Part shown: piece by piece, positions 34,901 through 46,399 of the stretch
Numbering within the stretch: the first letter of the stretch is position 1
How the letters are laid out: each line of letters starts with the position of its first letter
Source of the DNA: Thalassia testudinum
Lineage: Eukaryota > Streptophyta > Magnoliopsida > Alismatales > Hydrocharitaceae
Reading direction: 5' to 3'
Assembly (NCBI GenBank): GCA_037157565.1
Contig: JAZHRO010000002.1
Span: 40,816,501-40,880,500, forward strand
Length of the DNA: 64,000 nt
Program-made: the position numbers and the translations under genes
Notes under the pieces: model-generated
What the model was told of the DNA's origin: nothing
What the model saw: only the letters and a program-made list of their open reading frames with translations
The model's database searches: none

Positions 34901-35439
34901 ATCAAAATATTCATTTGAACAATACAAACGAACTAATAATGAATCAAACTCAAACGTTCGATTTCGTTATTGAATCGAACTCAAACAAAGGCAATCAAAT
35001 ACTTAACGAACTCGAACATCGAACATTTTATCGAACTCAAACTCTAACATACCTATGTTCGAGTATGTTCGGTTTGATTGACACCCCTACTTGCATGATC
35101 TCTGAGACGAAGAGGAGTATCACCGATTCCTCTCTCTCTCTCTCGTGCCACTACCTAGGGAGAAGGGTGCTGCCGCCACCCCCACCCCCCCTCTCTCATG
35201 CATGCATAGACAAAGATCATCAACTTGTCCCTCTTCCTACCGAAATCGTTGTTGATGCCTCTTCTCAAAAAGAACAAGAATCGTTACCCGACTCTTATCC
35301 CTATAAGGATCCCTACTCGAACAGTGTCCTGATCATATGCCTGCTCCCCAGATCTGTTGCTCTTAGCTTGCAGATCCACGTCCTAATGGCTGACAGAGTC
35401 CATCGTAACTTCTAAGGCCAAGATCTCGACCTTTGTGCT

Positions 35440-36363
35440 TATCCAAGGAATCACAATCAACTTATTGAATTCCCTAAACTATGTGCTTTGGTCACGTACC
35501 TTCTGCATCTTCATCAGAGGGTAGGACAAGATGCACGTGTTGAACGAGAAGGGTCCTAACTCGAAGGATGGTGCGGAGTATAAAAAGTGGGAGGACAACT
35601 TCTTGATCATGAATTAGCTAATAAATAGTATTGATCCCAAATCGCAGCTAACATGCTCTACAAGGAGCATGCGAAGAAGATATGAGAGACCCTGAAGAAG
35701 AGGTACTCCCATCAAACGAGTGGCTCCCATTACGCAGGCATCTACAAGAGGATCTGGAATTACCAATTAGGATGATCTATCCCTAGTTGAGCATTTCACA
35801 ACCCTAAAGGGACTATCCAAGGAGCTTGTCGTCTAACCTAACTGTTATGAGAAACATGTGATAGACGTATCGATTCTCGGATAGTCTCTCGCCACAATAC
35901 TAGTCAGCATGTGATCAGATTCTATCTTTTGACACAGTGCTAAATTTGAAACTTGATGCTAACACACCTCCATCTACTCCTATTGTAACTCCTAACACCT
36001 CTACTCTTAGCCTCTAGCAGTAAGGGTGGTCAATCTAATGATCGAGGTGGCGGCTGTGGACATAGCCGCATCTTCTCTCCTTACACTCATGGAAAACAGA
36101 CAAATCACCTATCCAAAAAATGTTGCGAGAAATTTGGTAAGCCCACTTTGGCTAACCAACCAATGACGACAAAGACTCGGGTGCCTGCGACAACTTCTAC
36201 ACAATCTACTATTACCCTCACCTCCGCAAAATTGGATCATCTACGGACACTATTGAGGAGCACACCATCCTCTTCTACTGTAGCTATTACGACTGCTACT
36301 GATGTCACTTCAGGTTTCACCGTCATCCCTACCCCTAATGATGCATCTGCAGGTCCCTTTTGA
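35440..36363 (+). pseudogene. decayed copia-type gag of the non-autonomous LTR element
   Basis: In shifting frames this reads like the copia gag (UBN2-type) domain: LNSLNYVLWSRTF ... KMHVLNEKGP, then YKKWEDNFLIMN*LINSIDP. A Gly/Arg-rich stretch and one possible half zinc knuckle near 36120 (CCEKFGKPT) follow. Coding resemblance stops at about 36363 and no protease or polymerase follows. Frameshifts and stops make it inactive. Confidence 0.6.
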
Positions 36364-36820
36364 GATGCAAATGATGTTGATGATTGGTGGGGGTATTAAG
36401 CGTCATTCTCAATCCCTTACGTCTACCTCCCATTTACTACATATTGTTGTCTATTGCCTACCTGTTGTTTCCTTTTTGTGTGCCTCCTCTTGATTTCTTT
36501 TTTCTCCTCCTAGAGATAAAGCCTAAAGGTTTCCACTGATCTAAGGTGACTCCTTCAGACTATCTACCTACATACTCCTCCAGCTAGACAAAGTCATTAT
36601 TAGGGGGAATCTATTTTATTTCCTATCTACAAGTTGAGCTTGTTCTCCATTCTACAACTTGGAAGGTTATAAGTTTATTTAATTAAAGTTCATAGTTTGT
36701 TTCTTGTTTGTTATTTCGTGATTTCTTTAGGACTACTATGTAATTTTTTCAACCTAACTCTCTATATAGAGAGGTCAGGCAAGTTTATTTTCAATAAGAC
36801 AATAGTTTATTTCTTACACA

Positions 36821-37284
36821 AGAGAAACCATGGGACAACTTGGGCTTAAGCACCTTGATTAGAACTAACAAGTTCTACGTCTACTTTTCTTGAATATAAT
36901 ATGGATTTTGGTTCACATTGTCCCAAATGGCATCACTAAGAATTACTAAACTAGCTAGAGTAAGGAAACCAAGTGCCTTGTAGGTCTAAATATTACACCA
37001 TAAATTGGTTGAGATTTGTTTCAACCTATTCACTAATTCACAAATCATTAATTCTTTAACTCACCAATTGACCCTAGAGAAAGAGGGATGCAAAATCCAT
37101 CTAGATCAAAGGGGAAATAGTGTTGTAAACGAAGTAGACTAGTTAATAGCTTGAGCTCTTGGTGGAAACAATCTATTCAAACCAAATTCTAGCTCCAAAA
37201 CTTCAATGACCAATCACCAATTGAAACCTAAAGTCAATTGCGGATGAAACATAGCAAATGGCAAAGAGAAGGTTGATACTTTAC
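36821..37284. other. intergenic, nothing recognised
   Basis: A short AT-rich stretch between the 3' LTR and the LINE at 37285. No gene, repeat ends or RNA gene are seen. Confidence 0.5.
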
Positions 37285-39685
37285 ATACCACCAAGGATTT
37301 CATTAATTAAAATAGAGAGAAAAATTACATTACAAAGCAGAGCTCCACCCCACAATGAAAGACAGTGCAAATCCAACAAAATTTTCCACATACGGCCGTT
37401 TCCCCCTAAACACCACATCATTCCTACCCAACTAGATAGCCCACAAGACCGCCATCGATCTGGCCAGCTCCTTCCTAGATCTGAACACATGACGCTCACC
37501 ATTGCCACCTCCACACTTGAATGAGAGCCAGAAACCCACATGGGAGTCGTGCGCCCACCACCGATCCCCCACCTACCCCCAGATCTGCGCCACTACCAGC
37601 CACGCAATGAAAAGGTGGTCAATATCCTCCTCCGCTTGGCCGCACAGTGGACAGGATCTGTCCGCATCCAGCATCCACCGGGCCCTCCACTTCTTGGTCA
37701 TCAGACTTCCCCTCCTGAGCAACCAAACAAAAATCTTAACCTTCAAAGGGCAGGAAGCCTCCCACAGTTGTCTGTAGTCTCTAGCTAGCTCAATGTCCCC
37801 AAGCACCTCGGAGCCACCAAGTCTCCTGTATGCCTCCTGTACAGAGAAATAGCCTTCCTCCCAACCGAAACAGTCCGTATCATCTCCTGGCTAAAAAGCC
37901 CGAAGTTCCTGCAGCAGCTCCTGCACCTCTTATAGCCTCCTATCCGAGAGATTGCCCACGAACATGGGACACCAGGTACCGCTCCACAACTCCGCCACCA
38001 AGGCTCTCCTGTCGACCGCCAATGCCACAAGGCTGGGAAAACGCTCCGACAAAACTCCAAACCCCGTCCAGTCATCCGTCCAAAAGCCAAAACCATCGCC
38101 TGACCCCAGGATTGGGGTGAAAAACAGTTGGACCTTCCGCGCCACCAACGACAGATCCTCAAGAAGTGGGAGGCTCCTCTAGGGGGCGAGACGAAGAGCC
38201 CCCAACTTGCCGGCCCCCCAAAGCAACTGCGCAAGACCCTCCCCACTAGATCGACCTCTCCCCCAAGCAATCTGTCGATCCACTTCGTTAGCAAACTATC
38301 ATTCATCCTCCCCACTACCTTGACTCCCAAACCTCCCTCCTTACAGGGCTTGCAAACCTCACTCCAGGCCACCAGCTTTGCCCCCTCGCTCCTGCCCCGT
38401 TGTTGTTCTAGAGGAAATTCCTCATCAAACTCACCATTCCGTCTTCGATCTTCCTTGGCATCTTGATAACCGAAGAAAAGTATGCTGATATCGCCGTGAG
38501 AACCACCTTGAGGAGGACCAGCTACCCACCTCTCGATAGCAACTTGGACGCCCATCCCGACAGCCAACCTTTAATCCTGTCAAGCAATGGGGCCCAATCA
38601 AGCGCCGAGATCCTCCTATCCGTCAAGGGCAACCCCAGGTAGTCGAGGGGCAAGGCCCCTGCCTCCGTCCCTAGAGCTTTCGAGCACGCCACCGCCTCTC
38701 CACTCTTCATGCTGAAGTGAACAAAAGATGATTTGGAGTAGTTGATCTTCATACCAGATGCTTCACAGAACAGCTCCAGGATGATACGGCACCATCTCGC
38801 CTCCGTCACCGTTCCGTCTACAAAGAACAAGGTATCATCCGCGTACTGCAGAACCGAAATAGCCTCACCTCCTTCCAGAGGAAAGCCCTGCAGCAAACCT
38901 ACCTCGTTGGCTCTAACAAAGGCCCTTGCCAGGGCGTCAGCTGCCAACACAAACAACATGGGCGCAAGGGGGCACCCCTGTCTCACCCCCCTCAGCTGGA
39001 TCCATCCTCCTGCCGGGTTCCCGTTGATGAGGACTGAGAATGATGCTGTAGTGATGTATTGTTTCATCCATCTAATCCAAGTCGGCGGGAAGCCCCTCTT
39101 GGTCATAACTGCCCACAGGAAGGACCATTGTACCGAGTCGTATGCTTTCGCGAAATCTACCTTCCAAAGGAAAACTTTCTTACCTTCTCTCCTCCAATGT
39201 GTTAAAATCTCCATTGCCGCCACATATCCATCTAGAATACATCTTCCCGGAACAAAAGCGGTCTGCACCTCTAAGACAACCTTGCCAATTACCCTCCGAA
39301 GCCTGTTCGCTAAAATTTTTGCTATGACTAGATATGCCGCATTTGATTGCGTAATCGGCCTGTAATCTTCAATCTCTTCTGCCCCTTCCTTCTTAGGCAA
39401 TAGGAACAAATAAAACTTGTTCAGTCTGTTGAAGCCTTTGTTCCCTTCTCTGAACTCCGCCAGGACCTGCATCATCTCATCCTTCAGCAATGGCCATAAT
39501 TCTTTGAAAAAGAGGACTAGGAATCCATCCGGCCCCGGACACCCCTCCGCGTTGAGACCCCAAACCGCCCTACGAGCCTTGTCCTCCGAGAAAGGAGCCA
39601 CCAACCTCTCTGCCTCCCCTGGGCTCACCGACGAAACCCCCAACCCCCGCCATCTCCACACCCTAGTTCTCCGTCTTCCCGTAAA
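37285..39685 (-). mobile_element. 5'-truncated LINE (L1-type) with near-intact reverse transcriptase
   Basis: A minus-strand, GC-richer non-LTR retrotransposon. It holds most of the reverse transcriptase, the connection and the C-terminal zinc-binding region, then a 3' UTR ending near 37285 (taatgaaatccttgg on the minus strand) without a clear A-tail. The endonuclease half is missing. The left and right ends were placed from where similarity to the neighbouring LINEs stops, so both are approximate. The base composition contrasts sharply with the AT-rich flanks. Confidence 0.8.
37573..39661 (-). pseudogene. LINE ORF2 fragment: reverse transcriptase and zinc-binding region
   Basis: A 379-codon open frame (39661-38522) covers reverse transcriptase. 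It contains LNAEGCPGPDGFLVLFFKE, the Asp-containing FLWKVDFAKAYDSVQWSF block, GVRQGCPLAPMLFVLAADAL and the catalytic YADD (VLQYADDTLFF). It ends at LDYLGLPLTDRR. A shifted 260-codon frame (38567-37785) continues with the LVAWSEVCKPCKEGGLGV region. A third (37806-37573) holds KVKIFVWLLRRG and CPLCGQAEEDIDHLF of the zinc-binding domain. Two frame breaks and the missing N-terminal endonuclease make it inactive, but the catalytic core is unbroken, so it is young. Confidence 0.85.
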
Positions 39686-39869
39686 TTACTTTTAAATTCT
39701 TTTAAATTCCATTTTCTTTTGAAGAGATTGCCTTGTAGTGTTGGAACGAAACTAGTGGTTCACTAATGGCACCTTCCTAGTTACTCAAAGATGGTACATG
39801 ATGATAAAGCTTACCAACAAGGATTAATCCCCTTCTTGTCCAAAGGAACGAAGCTCAAAGGACCCATTT

Positions 39870-40761
39870 TTTGAAAAGGAAAAGGACAATCACATAAGAT
39901 TAATGATCATCTGCTTTATTAATGAAATAAGGTACTAAGTTAGCGATAATACAATGCGTTCCATAAAGATAAAAGCCTGAAAACATCCCTACACACATTT
40001 TCAACAAAAGGGTTGTCCCTTTTAAAGATCACCCCATTTCTCTAGCCAAAGAGACCACAAAATGGCAAAAGGTGATGCCCGTTCACTCCTTGATCTGAAA
40101 ATGCCTTGGTGCATTGACACCCATAAATTCTACCACAAATCCAAAGCCATCCAATTTAGGCCTATCTAAAGCCACACAAGTGAAGAGAAGTGGAATTCAA
40201 AAAAAAAAGGTGCTCTACAATTTCTTCCCCACACCCACATAGTTGATAGGCAAGATCTTTCATAGGGCGAACCTTTTTCTATAGGACATAGTGACTTCTC
40301 TTCCTCCCCAACATCCAAGCAAACAACCCAATCTTTAGCGGCATTTTAGCTTTACAAAGGAGCTTACAAACTCCAAAAAGGTATTGATCTCTCTCTTCAA
40401 TCAGGCTATGCAAGAACTTGCAGACCAATCTCACTAAGAAGGTACCATACATCCAAGCCCAACCATCCCTCACCTTCAACATTGGTCTTCTATTAACCAG
40501 AATACTCTACATGTCCATGAAATCTTGGAGTCTCTACTCAGATAGTGGGCTTGAAAACATTGGTGTCCGACACCCCCTTCCTAAATCCCAATAATCCGCC
40601 ACCATAGCTACCATATCTGAGGCCAAATGGAACAGACGTGGGTACCTATCAGCCAAGGTACCGAATGTTGTCCATTCATCCATCCAAAATTTAAAGGTTA
40701 TTCTATCTCCAAACTCTATGCAAAACAAATCTTTAACCAAAGGAATAGCACACATAATCCT
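39870..40761 (-). mobile_element. LINE 3' fragment, minus strand
   Basis: Two minus-strand frames match the region after LINE reverse transcriptase. The first (40767-40534) reads IEFGDRITFKFWMDEWTTFG, the usual GxG..xFWxDxW block. The second (40482-40279) reads LCKAKMPLKIGLFAWMLGRK, the start of the zinc-binding region. The 3' end is near 39870 (ttcattaataaagcag on the minus strand). No polymerase core remains. It is a different copy from the LINE at 37285-39685. Confidence 0.7.
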
Positions 40762-40927
40762 TGTCAAAGAATAAGCATAATAGTTCTCTCTATTGAAAAT
40801 AAAAAATCCTGACCTCTTTATATAAAGAGAGGTATGGTGGAGAAACTACATAGTAGCCCTACTTATTACTTAAGAAAATAACTAACAGGAATAACAAGAA
40901 TAGAAATAACTGACTTTATCTCTAACA
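40762..40927 (-). repeat. copia-type LTR, minus strand (solo or truncated)
   Basis: On the minus strand it begins TGTTAGAGATAAAG at 40927, has a TATA region (tctctttatataaagagg) and ends TTTGACA at 40762. The TATA/R region resembles the LTRs of Copia-2 and of the gag-only element. No primer site or internal region is attached, and the 5-base flanks do not match, so it may be a truncated end rather than a true solo LTR. Confidence 0.5.
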
Positions 40928-42017
40928 ATAAAAAATAACTAAAGCCTATTTTTCTAAACATTAACAATCCCCTTCCAATAATGTGAAGCACTTTGAATTG
41001 GGTTATCCTGTCTGCCTAATCCAAAATCTTGTCACCATAACAAGCTTCCTACACCGTAATGATCAAAGTTTCCTTCCCCAGCATTTGGCAAACCCATTAA
41101 CACAGGAAAGCATCATTCATTGTTTAGGATCCAACGTCCCAAGATACCCTTGATCTATAGGTCTATAAATCTCTCCCCAAGATACCATATGCAAAGATCT
41201 ATAACCTTCTCCTTCCTCTTTCCAAAAAACCCTTCTAATTTTATCGAGCTCATTACGTATTTTTATTGGCATCTCAAACATTGTCAAGGGGAATAAAGGA
41301 CTTGAACTTGCGTTTACTAGTTATCATACATAAGAGCTCATTAATTCTACTATAGTTTGCTATCAATAGACATAAATTACATATTATATATTCTAAATCA
41401 CTTATATCTATCGTTACCAAGCCCATTAATTAGTTCACTCTATAAGAACTATATTTCATGGGCAAGACTCAAACACATGTCTAGTGGTCATTATAAGCAG
41501 TTCTTATGCTACAACTTACTGTTGATAAGCATACACAATACTTTTTTTTTGTAAAGAGCACATCTATGCATAACACTCTTATCAAGTCAAGCTCAATTTG
41601 ATAAGGTCATCAAACCTTAATTGTAGCTCAGACTGGTCTTTCACTACTTATCGAGCTAGACTCACAAGCCATTATCGAACCAAACTTGAGTCGAGTCTAT
41701 CAAGCCCAAGCTTTTTAACAACCCTTGTAGAAACTCTTTGCATGCCATCACACATTCAATTTTGTAGAAAAACTACAAAGATTTTACAAACTTCCATGAC
41801 AGCTTCTCAGTATTCCCGTCTGACTGAACAAAAAACCTTGCACAGAATGACAGGCCATAACACCTTAAAATCCAAAATAACTCCAGAGACATGCTCAACA
41901 AACTTCTTTAGCATTCACAATAAGATGGACAAAGTATACAAACCCAGACTCCTATGTTGTCACGTGAAGCAACAATTTAATGTGAATTGCAGCAAAAAAA
42001 CTCTATACAAAGGTCAT
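40928..42017. other. non-coding DNA, possible MITE remnant
   Basis: No gene is recognised. Positions 41590-41740 contain tcaagctcaatttg ... caagcccaagctt words resembling the clade of hAT MITEs seen elsewhere in the window. If the segment at 42018-42960 is the 5' end of a minus-strand gene, this stretch would be its first intron or later exons, but no exon could be supported. Confidence 0.35.
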
Positions 42018-42243
42018 CTAAAGCAACCTCGGTCCACTCATTAACACGCACCACGCAAGCTTCAATAGAAACTGGGAGCTTTCGGTGATGCACCCAGGAA
42101 CCTCCTCATCTAGTCTCACAAGTTCATCAAACACGATAGGTGAAAATGTCATACCCTTCAGCTTCCTACCTAACACACCTCCAATCAATCACCTCGACAC
42201 CTTCATCACCAACAATATCCAAACTCTCCATCGAGCGCAACAT
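42018..42243 (-). CDS. possible first coding exon(s) of a minus-strand gene, unknown product
   Basis: Two short frames lie downstream of a promoter-like segment. The first starts at ATG 42243 (MLRSMESLDIVGDEGVE) and could end at a GAG|GT donor at 42192. The second starts at ATG 42152 (MTFSPIVFDELVRLDEEVPG) and stays open for 45 codons to 42018. Both have an ordinary protein-like, acidic composition, unlike the surrounding transposons. The family is not recognised and no continuation was found toward 41 kb. They could equally be upstream frames in a leader. Confidence is low. Confidence 0.3.
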
Positions 42244-42429
42244 CCCGACGACTCTTCGGAAATCCGACGAAAGCCGCGAGGTCAAAACCTCTGCTTCCAG
42301 TAGCAATCCCAAGCCCGAGGAGTACTCCACAAATCAAAAAAAGCAAACGGACACCAAAATAAACACAGAATTCCCACGATCGACTAAACAGATTATGATC
42401 GGATAAATCGAGGGCATTGAACAGCTACG

Positions 42430-42550
42430 CATACTTGAAAAGTAGTGCTGCCGATCGAGAAAGGAAGCTTACTTCGAAGATCAGACAAGTTCCTGCAAAT
42501 TTCGAGATCGCGCTCGCAGCAGTCTTTACCGATCGGCAACAGCCGTGGGA

Positions 42551-42589
<39 letters not shown>

Positions 42590-42950
42590 GAGGAGGAGGA
42601 GGGGGCGAAGAGAGGACAGTGGAAACGGTGGGGGAGGGGAGGCAAAGTTTATGGTGGAACTGTGGGAGGTGGAGCAGGCAATACACCTGAGGGGCACCTC
42701 CACCGTTGGTTTTGTGGGGCAAGTTGGGGGATCTCCCATGTCATGCGTTTCCTGCTCCCACCCCAATTAATTGGCCAACGCCCGCTTTTAGGATGATCTC
42801 GAACGCTTTTAAATGGGAATCACGGAAGAGTCTGATTTTACTCGACGCGATCCCCCCACGGGTCGTGCGTGCTTGCGTCGGATTCTCTCCCTGTGCTAAG
42901 CGTAAATCGGGCGCACGACCCTCCTCGTCTGTTCCACCACTCTCAGTCAT
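42430..42950 (-). promoter_or_regulatory. GC-rich promoter / 5' UTR-like region with (CT)n tract
   Basis: An island of higher GC bounded by AT-rich DNA. On the minus strand it carries a (CT)n tract (42587-42556, with a CTC run before it), a common feature of plant 5' UTRs. A possible leader exon then ends near a GTAAGC donor at about 42466. Upstream are a CCAATT-like word (~42770) and GC-rich DNA to 42950. This is the layout of a plant housekeeping promoter and leader reading toward lower coordinates. The start site was not fixed. Confidence 0.45.
42556..42602. repeat. (GA)n plus (GGA)n microsatellite
   Basis: A run of GA dinucleotides (42556-42587) grading into GGA repeats. It generates spurious Arg/Glu frames on both strands that are not genes. 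Confidence 0.9.
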
Positions 42951-42960
42951 TTTACACTCG

Positions 42961-45900
42961 TAGAGGAGAAACTTCTACCAAGGCTACGTCGGTTTGGGGG
43001 TTTAAAGGTGGGACAGTGGACTACGGATTTAGGTCGAATGATTTTATATTTTTTATTTTATATTAATAATTATTATTTCATAAGTTGCATGAATATTAAT
43101 ATATATTAAAATATACCCATTTTAATTTAATTTCATATTAATTTTAATATATATTAAAATATATCAACTCCAATATAATATATTCACTTATAATAAATAA
43201 TAATATTAAAATATTACCCACTAACACCACAACATTACTCTAATCATTATAACACGTCAATCATTATAAACTCATCGACTAAATGACTTTCTCAACTTAT
43301 CTTACTCTAATCTTGTCCAGATTTACCGAAACTCACAACCAAACACATCATAAGGTGAATTTTAATGGATGATATTTTAATATTATATATGAGAGTTGAA
43401 TGAATTGATGTGATATAATGGATATATATCAACGATATATTATGTTACACTAAGTATATTTTAATATATATTAGTGTTAATATGATATGATGGGATAATT
43501 TGAAAGTGGATATTTTAAATTAGATTTTGATATTGATATAGTGAAGTGAGATAATTTATATCCTACCAATTAGAGGAATTATCTCATGGAGTGTTCCTTT
43601 AACTAAGGATATCCCTCTCCAAATGCATCCTAAGGTGGATGATTTATTTTTCCAAAGGGGATTCTCAATCCATTGAATTTTTCAAGCCCCTCTCAAAGTT
43701 AAAAAGTGGTGAATGAAACAAAATGCTATTATTGAAAATTTTAATTACTTATTAAGGTTGGAGATAATAGTAACAAATGGAGAAATATCCATTAGGACAA
43801 ACAAGAGGATGGAGAAAGGTTGATTCGTCAAATATTTAATAGAGCCTTAGCAAATATATCTAGGTATAAGAAATTTCCTAAGGATTCACTTTCTTCTTCA
43901 TCATAACTTTTATTTTGTGTGACTGACAAGTACTTCATATTATTTTTATGCCTATTTTAATGTGCAGTTTGACTCGAAATCGAATCAAATTCAATTATGA
44001 CCTTTACTGAAAAATCTAGTACGAGTCTTAGAGAATATTTGTTTGTTTTTTAGAGGTTATGATATGTTTTGTGATTTGATCTCCTGTGCTTGATGAATGT
44101 TGGATGTGATCCATATAGTAATAGGCACATAAAAGGTTTTCCCAATCAAAACAAACTAAACACCTAATTTGAAAATCAATTTTCATAATAAATAATGAAA
44201 TTATTTTCTGACTTAAAAAGTTTTCAAAACATTAAGATGCCCATGAACATTCCACTAAATCTCAAATTAGGGTTACATATCATTTAATAACCAACTACTC
44301 TTAATTAATTAGTACTCATAGATGAATTAGCATTCGCATCCCTCAACATGTGTGTTGTGGAGTTGATTTTGAGTGCCAGGTTTTTTCTGTAATTTTCGAT
44401 GGTTGATTGTGGAATGATATGATCATTATGGGATACAGAGTGAAGATATTATCAGTGGATTGTGTTATTTTGATGTAATCCCTATAATTTGGGAGCCCAT
44501 TTTTACATGTAATATAATTTTGTGGAATGTTCTTCTGTGAATGTGATTGGTTGCATGGGAGGTGATTGATCGTTGACAAACTTGCCTGCATAAAAATGTG
44601 ATTTTAAGGTAGTGTTGTTTTGTAGTATAGCGTCATAATGCAAACAGATATTGTGTCATTTTATTTATTTACATAATTTTTACTAATTTATTAATTCCAG
44701 GTCATTCATTGGGAGTCAGTTATTGATATACATTACTCTCTATATTCCAAAATTACTCTTTTATTCTAAAAATTGTCAATTACATATTCAAAATTAATCA
44801 ATGAATCAAAGAATGAATGAATGAGTTAATTATGTACAAAATGAATTAATTAATTGCTAACTAAAATGCCTTAAACATATTTGTAACTAAAATAGGCATC
44901 ATAAATTGAATAAAACAACTCTATATTAATTATATATACTATAGTACTAAATAATACCTAAGTATAGGTACAAAAATAACTACTAATACATACTATACTA
45001 AGTATATTAACATGTACTAATACCTTTAGTAATATATCCTATATATGTACAGTGACATCTAAGTATCAGTATAGCCTAATAAAACATATGTACAAACAAT
45101 AAAACAAAAAGAACTATCTTTACTAACATATATGCTATCTATGGTGACAGTTATAAATGATACTAAAGCCTTAAACATATTTACAAATAAGACTTATATA
45201 CATATACTACTCTACTTTATTTACCAAGTATATACATATATTATACATTTATACATACGTATACTCTATACTAATATTACATATATATATTTATTTATTT
45301 ATTTATATATAGGCACACTCACATGGCCAACACACACACTTAGGCACTTCACACGGAGGGCTCAACACTTAGATTTTTTCAACACTTAGCCACTTTTCCA
45401 CTCCTCACCCACTTTACTCTTCACTTACCAAAAATTATGGTTTTTCATGGGTGGACCGGGCTTTCCAGCACCCATATGGGTAGGACCAAACCACTACTAC
45501 ACCTAATCCTAATTTATATTTAGTATTTTCCAACACATAGCTTCGGCCCGTATCCCATTCAACTAGACCGAACTACTACATCGGGCTCTGGTGGTACAAT
45601 TCTCAACACAGCTAATTAAGATTATTAGTCTTAATTAATCATGTAAAAAATGGACTTAGGTTAACTTGAATCATTAGATTGTTGTCGTGGATTGTAGTAT
45701 AGGGTCAAGCTAACCCAACATTTTAGATTTTATTTCATTTAACTAGTTGAGTCCAGGTCATTTATTGGGATGTATAAACTTAATTACTTCACCATTTCTA
45801 TTATTTTAAATTAACAACAAACTAATTACTACATTAATTACAAAAATATGTTAGGCACATGAATAATTACATAAGAAATTAAAACTCTAAAGCATAGCAA

Positions 45901-46399
45901 TTATTCCATTAATGGAAGACATGTACATAAAAGATTTGTACATTGAATAACAAAGAAAAGAAATATTTACAAGTGTCTACAAAATATAAGGCATAAAAAA
46001 TATGTTTGCATTAATACAAATGCCTTTATTACAATGAAACTCATCAACACCTAATTTCTCAATCTTTTATTTCACCTCAGCCTCATCTCTTTTCTTTTTC
46101 TCTCCATCAAACGTCTTGAAATCAAACTTCCGATTATTCCTTCAGATGTCTCTCATCTTCTCTTTACTCTTTGACTCTTTCTTCTCTTTTAATCTCTACC
46201 GTGCACTAATATCCACACTTAGTCAATCTTCAAACCCTTTAACCCATGTTTTTTTTTTTACTTAACCAAAAATTTGGTTAATTGGTGGACTGAATCTTTC
46301 GATGATACACAGCACCCGCTAGGGGCGGGACCAAACCCTACTCAAACCGATCTTAATTCAATTAATGGTGGATTTTAACTTATTAGATTGCATAGTATT
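42961..46399. other. AT-rich intergenic or old-element DNA, no gene
   Basis: Very AT-rich, with tatata-type tracts at 43070-43200 and 45160-45310. Two related blocks (45425-45500 and 46250-46350) share accaaaaatt.tgg, gtggac, cagcaccc and gg.aggaccaaacc, and phrases like caggtcatt.attggga recur at 44700 and 45755. These look like parts of an old, internally repetitive element. No domain or ends could be identified. Confidence 0.4.

Larger units (their letters stand above)
29185..35089 (+). mobile_element. hAT DNA transposon, 5.9 kb, with target duplication
   Basis: The terminal inverted repeats are TAGGGGTGCTAATCGAA (29185 on) and, on the opposite strand, TAGGGGTGTCAATCAAAC (from 35089). The flanking 8-bp sites gttgcatg (29177-29184) and cttgcatg (35090-35097) differ at one base. 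Subterminal regions carry repeated ttcg/cgaa words (ttcgaattcgttc at the left, cgaac repeats at 34910-35060), usual for hAT binding sites. A degenerate transposase gene lies inside. A second TIR element (30840-31960) interrupts it. The left subterminal part (29640-30060) is a CT- and CCACCA-rich stretch of unknown origin. Confidence 0.88.
28085..36820 (+). mobile_element. gag-only (non-autonomous) copia-type LTR element with nested insertions
   Basis: The 5' LTR starts at 28085 (TGTTAAGAG). It is interrupted by a hAT MITE (28184-28980) and ends at 29032 (ttcttccaca). The 3' LTR is ~36658-36820 (tttatttaattaaagtt ... ttcttacaca). Both share tttatttaattaaagtt, catagttt.tttc, the TATA region and the aataaga.aa...ttatttctt end. 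A polypurine stretch (tagggggaa) lies at ~36600. Inside there is only a decayed gag (35440-36363); integrase, reverse transcriptase and RNase H are absent, so it depended on another element. A 5.9-kb hAT transposon sits in the leader. No target duplication was confirmed. Confidence 0.7.

Noticed and set aside
37830..39365. Plus-strand frames up to 207 codons
   Set aside because: They are antisense shadows of the minus-strand LINE reverse transcriptase, which has clear catalytic motifs.
42417..42796. Overlapping 80-117-codon frames around the GA tract
   Set aside because: Their length comes from the (GA)n/(GGA)n microsatellite; the region reads better as promoter and leader.
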